A DNA stretch of 46,621 bases from an uncultured Clostridia bacterium (GTDB lineage: Bacteria; Bacillota; Clostridia; Christensenellales; CAG-917). The stretch covers positions 1-46,621 of the forward strand of contig CAKQGN010000010.1 of NCBI GenBank assembly GCA_934233745.1, given 5' to 3'. Under the pieces are notes generated by a model that ran no database searches, had not been told where the DNA came from, and was given only the letters and a program-made list of their open reading frames with translations. Of this stretch, positions 40,328-46,621 are shown piece by piece (positions within the stretch are counted from its first letter, which is position 1; each line of letters opens with the position of its first letter). The position numbers and the translations under genes are program-made.

Positions 40328-41818
40328 ATGATGACGGACAGTTTTGGTTTCAGACACAAGAGCGGAATATTGACTGCGGTCAGTTCGCTGCCGAGCGAGT
40401 GGGGTATAGGCACGTTTGGCGTGCCCTGTAAGCGATTTGTGGACTTTTTGAGCGCAACTCGCACCAAGTGTTGGCAAATACTGCCGCTCAATCCCACGGC
40501 TTACGGAGACAGCCCATATCAGTCGCCCGCATCGTTTGCGGGCAATCATTATTACATCGATCCTCAAACGTTGTTTGAAAAGGGGTTGCTTGACGATGAC
40601 GACTTGAAATCCGCACGCCATATTTGCGACAAAACCGATTACGGCTGGTTGTTTGAAAACAAAACAACGCTTCTCAAAAAAGCGTATGCTCGGTTCAAAA
40701 CCGATTCGGATTTTTCTTCGTTTTGCAACGAAAACGTCGAGTGGCTTGACGATTATGCTTATTTTATGTCGCTCAAAGCCACTTTCGGATACAGGGCATG
40801 GAGCGAGTGGCCGGATGAGTTTCGTATCTATTCGACGGCACAGGCACACAAGGCGGATTTTGCAGATGGAATTGCGTTTTGGAAATTCGTACAATACGAG
40901 TTTTTTGCCGAGTGGCAAGACGTGTTGGCTTATGCACATTCGAAAGACGTAACCGTTATCGGCGATATGCCTATCTATGTTGCATACGATTCCGTTGACG
41001 TTTGGAGCAACCCGTCCATGTTTTTGCTCGATGAAAATCTTGATCCCGCTTTTGTCGCAGGTTGTCCGCCCGACGCATATGCCGAGGACGGTCAGTTGTG
41101 GGGCAATCCTATTTACGACTACGACAAGATGAAAGAAGACGGTTACGAGTGGTGGATTGCGCGCATAAAGCAGAGTTTCAAACTTTACGACATCCTGCGC
41201 ATTGACCATTTTCGCGGATTTGCAGGCTATTTTGTCATCAAAAACGGCGACGCAACCGCAAAGGACGGAAAGTGGATGGTAGGCCCGGGGAAAGAACTCT
41301 TTGACGCCGTAAACAGCCGTATGCCCGGCGCAAAGATTATTGCCGAGGATTTGGGATATATCACAGACGACGTGCGGCAATTGCTCTCATATTGCGGATA
41401 TCCCGGCATGAAAGTGCTTCAATTTGCATTTTCAAACGACGACAACGAGTATTTGCCTCGCATGTACAAAGACGAAAACTGCGTTGTATATACAGGCTCC
41501 CACGACGCCGATTGTACGACATCGTGGTGTAAAAAACTCAAAGGCGACATTTTGGCTCGGTTCAAAAAAGAGTGCTTGCGCTTGTGCGGAGGTGCAAATC
41601 GCACATATGCGATGATAAACCTTGCTTTCAAGTCGATTGCAAACCTTGCTGTCGTACCCCTTCAGGACTGGTTGTTGCTCGCAAACGAGCAGGGTAGAAT
41701 GAACACACCCTCCGTCGCGCAAGGCAACTGGGTATGGCGCGCTCCGAGCGATTATGACAATCCCGCCCTCGTAGCGAGAATCAAAAAGACTACAGAACAG
41801 TTCAAAAGGGAAGCATAG
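40328..41818 (+). CDS. malQ: 4-alpha-glucanotransferase (amylomaltase, GH77)
   Basis: A 496-residue GH77 enzyme that disproportionates maltodextrins. N-terminal GILTAVSSLPSEWGIGTFG and DSPYQSPASFAGN are family hallmarks. The catalytic nucleophile is Asp293 in RIDHFRG, the acid/base Glu340 in AEDLG and the transition-state Asp393 in GSHDADC, at nearly the same positions as in Thermus amylomaltase. Length typical. The start follows from homology; it has no clear Shine-Dalgarno sequence and lies just after a leader hairpin. Suggests glycogen or maltodextrin use in the cytoplasm. Confidence 0.96.
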   Translation: MMTDSFGFRHKSGILTAVSSLPSEWGIGTFGVPCKRFVDFLSATRTKCWQILPLNPTAYGDSPYQSPASFAGNHYYIDPQTLFEKGLLDDDDLKSARHICDKTDYGWLFENKTTLLKKAYARFKTDSDFSSFCNENVEWLDDYAYFMSLKATFGYRAWSEWPDEFRIYSTAQAHKADFADGIAFWKFVQYEFFAEWQDVLAYAHSKDVTVIGDMPIYVAYDSVDVWSNPSMFLLDENLDPAFVAGCPPDAYAEDGQLWGNPIYDYDKMKEDGYEWWIARIKQSFKLYDILRIDHFRGFAGYFVIKNGDATAKDGKWMVGPGKELFDAVNSRMPGAKIIAEDLGYITDDVRQLLSYCGYPGMKVLQFAFSNDDNEYLPRMYKDENCVVYTGSHDADCTTSWCKKLKGDILARFKKECLRLCGGANRTYAMINLAFKSIANLAVVPLQDWLLLANEQGRMNTPSVAQGNWVWRAPSDYDNPALVARIKKTTEQFKREA

Positions 41819-41834
41819 AGAAAATCGTTTTAAC

Positions 41835-41870
41835 AAAAACAGAAGCACTCGACCGAGTGCTTCTGTTTTT
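41835..41870. terminator. Bidirectional terminator between malQ and dihydroxyacetone kinase
   Basis: A strong stem of about 15 bp (41836-41850 with 41855-41869) with T runs on both strands between convergent genes. Confidence 0.85.
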
Positions 41871-41886
41871 TGTTGTATTGCTTTAT

Positions 41887-43713
41887 TTACATTTTTGCAA
41901 TGTATGCCGCAAGTTCGTTGAAGATGACATCGAGTCCGTGTGCGCCTGCGTCCGGATAACCGATAGAACGCTCGCCGACAGTGCCTGCTCTGCCGAGTGT
42001 CGCAACGTGAGTTTTTGTCGCTTCTGCGCCTTCATGGGCGGCTTTTGCGCCAAGGTTGAGACCTTCTTGCAATTTCTTTCCGTCCTCGGCTGCTTTCGTG
42101 AGAGCCATTGCGCAAGGTTTGAGTGCGTCGACCAACGTCTTGTCGCCGATTTCCGCGCCCTTGCCGAATGACTTTTTGCCTGTTTCATACACGCCGCGGT
42201 TTGCTTCGGTGAAGAGGAGTGCGATATCCGCAAGGCTGACTTCTTTCTTGCCGAGCATTGCTTTGCCCGCATATTTGAATGCAGAACCCCAAATCGGGCC
42301 TGATGCGCCGCCGCAGTACTCTTTGATGATTTCGCTGCAACTGACGAGGAATTGACCGATGTCGCCTTTCTTTCTTGTCGCCCAGTCTGCTTTGAGTTGT
42401 CTGAACCCTTTTGCGATGGACATACCGAAGTCGCCGTCACCCATTTTGTCTGCTTCGCAGAAGGGAACTTCGTTTTCGATGATGATGTCCGCCATCTTGT
42501 CTACGATTTGAACGAATGCCGCAGTATTGATTGTTTCTTTTACAACGGGTTTGCCTTCGACTTCGTATACGGCAACTTCCTCGACTTCGGCTTTTGCAGC
42601 TTTCTTTGCGGTTTTTGCTTCGACGTGTTCTTGAGGAACATATCCGAGCGCTCTGCCGATTGCTTGAACTGCCTCGAGAGCCGCTTCCGCTTGTTCGCTC
42701 ATTGCCGCGCCCCAGGTAAGTGCGGGAGTGCAGACGGGGTAGTCGACGAGGGCTTTTAGTTCACTGTCAACTCTGAGTACGGAGATTGATGCGCCTGCCA
42801 TATCGATGGAGGTCATGAAGTTTCCGACAATAGTGCGGTGAATCTTTATGCCGTCCGCGTTGAGAGCTTTCGTGACGGAGTTGTTGAGGATGTAAAGCTC
42901 TTGAAGAGGAGTGCCGCCGAATCCGTTGATGAGAAGCACGATTTCTTCGCCTTTTTGAAGTTTGAGGTCTTCTTCGAGGTCGGTGAGGATACGTCTTGAC
43001 AAATCGTCGCAGAACGTGCCTGTCGAATAGTCGATTTTCTCACGGAAACGACCGGGTTCGCCATGAATACCGACGCCGAATTCCATTTCGTCATCGCCGA
43101 TGTCAAACGTGGGATGTCCTGCTGCGGGAACGGTGCAGCTTGTGAAAGCAAAACCGAATGAGCGAACGTTGTCGATGACCTTGTTTGCAACTGCTTTGAC
43201 TTCTTCAAGGCTCTTGCCTTGTTCTGCCGCCGCGCCTGCGCATTTGTGTACGAGGACGGTGCCTGCAACACCTCTGCGACCGACGGTGTAGAGGGAGTCT
43301 TTGACTGCGATGTCGTCGTTGACATAAACTGCGTCAACCTTGATGCCGTCGTCTTGAGCGTCGCTCATGGCGTTGTTGAAGTTCATGCAATCGCCGGAAT
43401 AGTTTTTGACGATGAGAAGCACGCCTTTATCCGTTGCGCATTGCTTGATTGCGTTGTAAACCTGAACTTGAGAAGGGGATGCGAAAACATCGCCGCAAAC
43501 CGCTGCGTCAAGCATGCCTTTGCCGACAAAACCTGCGTGAGCGGGTTCGTGACCGCTGCCGCCGCCTGAGATAAGACTGACTTTTGCGTCGTTGATGTCT
43601 TTTTTCTTGACGACTTTGTATTTCTCGACAAATTCAAGTTCGGGATGTGCTGCGGCAAGTCCGTGACACATATCGTACACGAAACTTTGAGCCGTATTCA
43701 TAATTTTTTTCAT
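41887..43713 (-). CDS. Dihydroxyacetone kinase, DhaK-DhaL fusion
   Basis: A 608-residue single-chain kinase making dihydroxyacetone phosphate. DhaK part (1 to about 335): SGGGSGHEPAHAGFVGKGML (49-68) and His217 in GVGIHGEPG, which covalently holds the substrate. An Ala/Lys/Glu linker (about 365-390) leads to the DhaL part, which has the three Mg-binding Asp residues in ADKMGDGDFG and SGPIWGSAF. The usual GDGDHG reads GDGDFG here. A fused chain points to ATP rather than the phosphotransferase system as phosphate donor. AAGGAG precedes the ATG. Acts after the glycerol dehydrogenase encoded just upstream. Confidence 0.94.
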   Translation of the reverse strand: MKKIMNTAQSFVYDMCHGLAAAHPELEFVEKYKVVKKKDINDAKVSLISGGGSGHEPAHAGFVGKGMLDAAVCGDVFASPSQVQVYNAIKQCATDKGVLLIVKNYSGDCMNFNNAMSDAQDDGIKVDAVYVNDDIAVKDSLYTVGRRGVAGTVLVHKCAGAAAEQGKSLEEVKAVANKVIDNVRSFGFAFTSCTVPAAGHPTFDIGDDEMEFGVGIHGEPGRFREKIDYSTGTFCDDLSRRILTDLEEDLKLQKGEEIVLLINGFGGTPLQELYILNNSVTKALNADGIKIHRTIVGNFMTSIDMAGASISVLRVDSELKALVDYPVCTPALTWGAAMSEQAEAALEAVQAIGRALGYVPQEHVEAKTAKKAAKAEVEEVAVYEVEGKPVVKETINTAAFVQIVDKMADIIIENEVPFCEADKMGDGDFGMSIAKGFRQLKADWATRKKGDIGQFLVSCSEIIKEYCGGASGPIWGSAFKYAGKAMLGKKEVSLADIALLFTEANRGVYETGKKSFGKGAEIGDKTLVDALKPCAMALTKAAEDGKKLQEGLNLGAKAAHEGAEATKTHVATLGRAGTVGERSIGYPDAGAHGLDVIFNELAAYIAKM

Positions 43714-43770
43714 AATAGTCTCCTTGTTGCCGTATCGAGCGGAATATATCGATAAATCTTATATTCAATT

Positions 43771-43848
43771 ATTATAGATTGACATATCATGTTGTCTTAA
43801 ATCGCATCAACAACGATTTAGGTGGTTAGATAATCGAAATATCGATTA
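43771..43848 (-). promoter_or_regulatory. Dihydroxyacetone kinase promoter and palindrome
   Basis: A minus-strand TATAAT (43776-43771) with TTAAGA 18 bp upstream is the likely promoter. Further upstream lies an 18-bp perfect palindrome TAATCGA-N4-TCGATTA (43831-43848); related half-sites with ATCGAT occur near 43748 and 43860. Confidence 0.5.
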
Positions 43849-43881
43849 TATGTTCAACAATCGATACGGATTTTTATAAGA

Positions 43882-43907
43882 CACTCCCTTGCGTGTGCAA
43901 GGGAGTG
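43882..43907 (-). terminator. Terminator of glycerol dehydrogenase
   Basis: An 11-bp perfect stem (43882-43892 with 43897-43907), loop GTGT, 9 bp after the gldA stop. The T tract on the minus strand is short (TCTTATAAAAA), so partial read-through into the kinase gene is possible. Confidence 0.7.
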
Positions 43908-43916
43908 CTTTATTTT

Positions 43917-45101
43917 TTAGTGGCAGCATTCGCAGTCGCAGCCGTATTTGAAATCGTGACCGATCTTATCCGCTGCTTTGATTGCGGCAATAACCATGTC
44001 TTCCGTTACGGGGAAGGGCATGTTGTGGATGGATTCGTCGGGGATGCATGTCTTTGCGGCGACGATCTTGTATTCTTCTTCGGTGAGTTCTTCTCTGATC
44101 ACTTCGCCCGTGCGAGGATTTGTCATAAGGTCGTGCAAGCAGACGGGGAGTCCGACTTCGTCGCAGAAGTTGAGCACTTCATAGAGTTCTTCTTCGGGGC
44201 TGTTTTCAAGCACGAGTTGGCAAATTGTGCCGAATGCGACGACTTCGCCGTGCATGCAGCATGCGTGTATATCGTGAATCGCAGTCAAACCGTCGTGAAT
44301 TGCGTGTGCCGCTGCAAGACCGCCGGATTCGAATCCGAGACCGGAGAGAAGAATGTTGGTTTCGACGATTTTCTCAAATGCGGGAGTGACGACATTGCAA
44401 TCGCAAGCTGCTTTTGCTTTTGCGCCGTCGCTGATGAGGTTGCGATAGCAAAGCTCTGCAAGTGCGGCTGCCGTGTATGTGCCGTAGCCGAGGAGAGTGC
44501 CTTTCTTGCGGTCTGCTCCGCAGGGGAGACCTGCGTTGACGTTGGAAACGCTGTTGACGTTTGCTCTTGCTTCGAAGTAAGTCGAGAGTGCGTCGCCCAT
44601 GCCGCTCACGAGGAAACGAGTCGGTGCGTTTGCGACGACGTTGAGGTCGATGAGGACTACCGACGGGCTTTGACGGAAGTATGCATAATCGTCAAATTCG
44701 TGATTATCGGTGTAAAGAACAGCAGAGTGAGATGTCGGAGCATCGGTTGCCGCGATGGTGGGGCAGATGATGAGAGGATTGCCTGCCGCAACGCACTTTG
44801 AAGTGTCGATTGCTTTGCCGCCGCCAAGACCGATTGTGCATGCGCACTTGTTTGCTTTTGCAAATTCTTGCAATGCTTTCACAACCGTGCGAGAGCATTC
44901 GCCCTTGAAGATGTCGCAAGAAACAAATTCAACGCCGTATTTCTTTTGGGTTGCTTCGAGTTTCTCTTTGACGAGGTTGAGCGCAAACGGGTCTGCGATA
45001 AGAAGTGCTTTCTTACCGAAGGTTTTTACAAAATAACCAAGGTTCAACAATTCGTTTTCGCCTTGCACGTACTTTGTGGGACAAATAAATGCTTTTCTCA
45101 T
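43917..45101 (-). CDS. gldA: Glycerol dehydrogenase, with Cys-rich C-terminus
   Basis: A 394-residue Fe/Zn-type alcohol dehydrogenase oxidising glycerol to dihydroxyacetone with NAD. NAD-binding GLGGGKAIDT (91-100) and TIAATDAPTS; metal ligands Asp170 (GMGDALSTYFEA), His266 (AAHAIHDGL) and His284 (CCMHGEVVAFG). It is about 25 residues longer than E. coli GldA and ends in KYGCDCECCH, an unusual four-Cys tail. Its product feeds the dihydroxyacetone kinase encoded downstream. GGAGAATG ribosome site precedes the ATG. Confidence 0.95.
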   Translation of the reverse strand: MRKAFICPTKYVQGENELLNLGYFVKTFGKKALLIADPFALNLVKEKLEATQKKYGVEFVSCDIFKGECSRTVVKALQEFAKANKCACTIGLGGGKAIDTSKCVAAGNPLIICPTIAATDAPTSHSAVLYTDNHEFDDYAYFRQSPSVVLIDLNVVANAPTRFLVSGMGDALSTYFEARANVNSVSNVNAGLPCGADRKKGTLLGYGTYTAAALAELCYRNLISDGAKAKAACDCNVVTPAFEKIVETNILLSGLGFESGGLAAAHAIHDGLTAIHDIHACCMHGEVVAFGTICQLVLENSPEEELYEVLNFCDEVGLPVCLHDLMTNPRTGEVIREELTEEEYKIVAAKTCIPDESIHNMPFPVTEDMVIAAIKAADKIGHDFKYGCDCECCH

Positions 45102-45283
45102 AACATTCTCCTTTTTGTAAGGTTATTTTTTAAGATAAAAATATTATATATCGAACAAATGAATAATTCAATACCCAAAATGCTAAAAAATGGGATTTTT
45201 TGCAAAATTTTTCAAAAAAACGTTGTTTATGAGTGAGTAGGGGGCAATTTTTCATAAAATTTTAATGTTTTTATTAAAAAAAG

Positions 45284-45311
45284 TTGAATATTGCTAAAAA
45301 CCGATTATAAT
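45284..45311 (+). promoter_or_regulatory. nadE promoter
   Basis: TTGAAT (45284-45289), 16-bp spacer, TATAAT (45306-45311), with a leader of about 65 nt. The rest of 45102-45283 is AT-rich, divergent promoter DNA. Confidence 0.75.
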
Positions 45312-45382
45312 AAAAATCAATAAAAATACGGCAAAAAGCACTATTTTATTGCGTGCGTCATGCCATCAATCAAGGAGGTCGT

Positions 45383-46135
45383 ATGGACGTTCAATCTTCA
45401 ATTCAAAAACGCGTGGAATGGATCAAAAAAGTTCTTTCCGATTCCGGTGCAAAAGGCATTGTTTACGGCAACAGCGGCGGCAAGGATTGCACGCTTGTGA
45501 GCGCGCTTTGCAAACTCGCAACCGACAACGTGCTCGGAGTCATCATGCCTTGTCAATCTTCTCAAAACTACGGCAGCGATCGCGACGACGCTTTGAGAGC
45601 GGGCAAGCACTTCGGCATAGAGCAAATCGAAATCGACCTCACAAAAACCAAAGAGGCTCTCGTGAGCGCGCTCGGCGAGCAACTTGAAAAGGACAATGCG
45701 GGCGAAGCAAATCTCAAAATGGCAAACGTCAACGTCAATCCGCGCCTTCGCATGACCACGCTTTACGCTCTCGGCCAGGCAAGAGGATATCTCGTTGCCG
45801 GCACCGGCAATCTTGACGAAGCAACCCTCGGATACTTCACCAAGTGGGGTGACGGAGCGCATGATTTCAACCCGATCGCAGACCTTACCGTCGGCGAGAT
45901 ATACGAGCATCTCAGAGTTTTGGGTGCGCCGTCGTCTATTATAGAAAAAGCACCGTCCGCAGGTCTTTATCAAGGTCAAACAGACGAGCAGGAAACCGGC
46001 ATCAAGTATTCGGATGTGGACAAGTATTTGCGCGGCGAGGAAATTCCCGACGATGTCAGAGAACGCATTGAAAGGATGAAAGCGAGGGCGGGACATAAGA
46101 TGCGCATGCCCCTCAAATACGGGGAAACCGTCTGA
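45383..46135 (+). CDS. nadE: Ammonia-dependent NAD+ synthetase
   Basis: A 250-residue adenylating amidotransferase converting nicotinate adenine dinucleotide to NAD. The PP-loop is GNSGGKDCTL (29-38), with Cys36 where most homologues have Ser in SGGxDS. GTGNLDEATLGYFTKWGDGA and DLTVGEIYEHLRVLG identify the family, and the DEQETGIKYSDVDKYL C-terminal segment is present. No glutaminase domain, so it uses ammonia. Start set by AAGGAGG 6 bp upstream. Its stop is directly followed by copy 6 of the covarying element. Confidence 0.93.
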   Translation: MDVQSSIQKRVEWIKKVLSDSGAKGIVYGNSGGKDCTLVSALCKLATDNVLGVIMPCQSSQNYGSDRDDALRAGKHFGIEQIEIDLTKTKEALVSALGEQLEKDNAGEANLKMANVNVNPRLRMTTLYALGQARGYLVAGTGNLDEATLGYFTKWGDGAHDFNPIADLTVGEIYEHLRVLGAPSSIIEKAPSAGLYQGQTDEQETGIKYSDVDKYLRGEEIPDDVRERIERMKARAGHKMRMPLKYGETV

Positions 46136-46231
46136 TTGAGCGAATAGCTGCGGCAGAACCGCCCACTCAAATAGTCACGTACAATAAGTACGCTCCTATC
46201 TGTGTGAGCGGTTCTTTCTTGTTCTTCATCT
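46136..46231 (+). repeat. Covarying stem element, copy 6 (after nadE)
   Basis: Begins at the base after the nadE stop codon with ttgagcgaatagctgcgg. Middle stem AGAACCGC (46155-46162) pairs perfectly with GCGGTTCT (46208-46215); inner CGTAC/GTACG is kept; tail TTTCTTGTTCTTCATCT is intact. The outer arm pairing seen in copies 1 and 4 is nearly absent. Confidence 0.85.
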
Positions 46232-46476
46232 ACAAGAGTTGAACGGCGTGAACTCTAAATTAGATGCACCCCCTCTTTCCCTTTCGGGCTTTTCTCCCAC
46301 CACTCAAATAGGGGCAATTCTCTACAATATTATCCGTCGTTCGTGGGGGAGACAGTCGGCACTCGCATAGACGAGTATCGTCCCCTTTTTATGCCACTTC
46401 GCCTGCGTGGCGGCTACGCAACAGAATGCCACGCATTCTCGTACTTATCGTCAAGCTCGGCGCTCATATTCTCGCC
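46232..46476. other. Gene-free stretch with hairpins
   Basis: No supportable ORF. Contains a possible terminator (GGGGA 46346-46350 with TCCCC 46381-46385, inner ACTCG/CGAGT, then TTTTT) and two short hairpins (46404-46408/46416-46420 and 46424-46428/46434-46438). Confidence 0.5.
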
Positions 46477-46538
46477 GCCGTTGCGGCTCGTGTTCCGTCT
46501 TTGAAGTTGCACATTCCGTGTATAAGTCTCTGAATGAG
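46477..46538 (+). repeat. Dispersed ~60-bp repeat, right copy
   Basis: Identical over 26 bp to 81-106 and similar beyond it. Both copies are in the same orientation and both follow a run of short hairpins. The last 80 bases of the window hold nothing else I can identify. Confidence 0.75.
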
Positions 46539-46621
46539 TGAAGATTCGTCCTCTACAAGGGGTGAATGTTTAGATCTCTAACTACAATTCCCCTTTCCTC
46601 ATGTGTTTTCCCTATCACCGT

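Noticed and set aside
39998..41380. A 460-residue open frame antisense to malQ
   Set aside because: malQ carries all GH77 catalytic residues on the plus strand; the reverse frame lacks any motif.
45102..45382. Riboswitch upstream of nadE
   Set aside because: The leader from the predicted promoter is only about 65 nt and AT-rich, with no recognisable NAD-related aptamer.

Overview
The window looks like chromosome from a member of the Bacillota, most likely a Clostridia-type gut anaerobe. The grounds are strong GGAGG-type ribosome binding sites, lipobox lipoproteins, the dnaX-ybaB-recR order, a DhaK-DhaL fusion kinase, COG1313 radical SAM and TSCPD proteins, and frequent intrinsic terminators. 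I cannot place it to genus from sequence alone. No prophage, transposase, rRNA or CRISPR array is visible.

Layout. 1-10237 is read on the minus strand: an RNA-binding YhbY protein, a Mn-type cation efflux pump, a spermidine/putrescine ABC operon (regulator-potA-potB-potC-potD) and a TldD/TldE protease pair. 10477-22889 is read mostly on the plus strand: a TSCPD protein, a Cys-rich micro-protein (minus strand), a GPH-type sugar symporter with a Cys-rich tail, a SPOR-like membrane protein, dnaX-ybaB-recR, a TGS-uridine kinase-like protein, an oxidoreductase relic, a PflX-like radical SAM protein, and a uracil salvage unit (permease plus upp) behind a possible attenuator. 23108-28726 holds tRNA-Arg, a TetR regulator divergent from a GT4 glycosyltransferase, an M28-like peptidase and a membrane protein.

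28727-39580 is the most interesting block. It appears to be one operon encoding two membrane proteins of unknown function, a complete CUT1-type ABC importer (ATPase, two permeases, binding lipoprotein), a staphylococcal-nuclease-type lipoprotein with all catalytic residues, and a 989-residue lipoprotein with several Ig-like and OB-fold-like domains. My reading is a cell-surface system that binds and cuts extracellular nucleic acid and imports a product. 39621-46135 then carries tRNA-Leu, malQ, dihydroxyacetone kinase, glycerol dehydrogenase (glycerol to DHA to DHAP) and NAD synthetase.

The intergenic DNA is unusually structured. There are six copies of a roughly 95-bp element whose stem arms differ in sequence but stay complementary; the copies that begin a cluster lie directly after stop codons. 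There are two arrays of short hairpins spaced by an atatcac motif with a period near 22 bp. Both tRNA genes have an inverted copy of their own T-arm region just past the terminator. A repeat of about 60 bp occurs near both ends of the window. dnaX appears to be transcribed as a leaderless mRNA.
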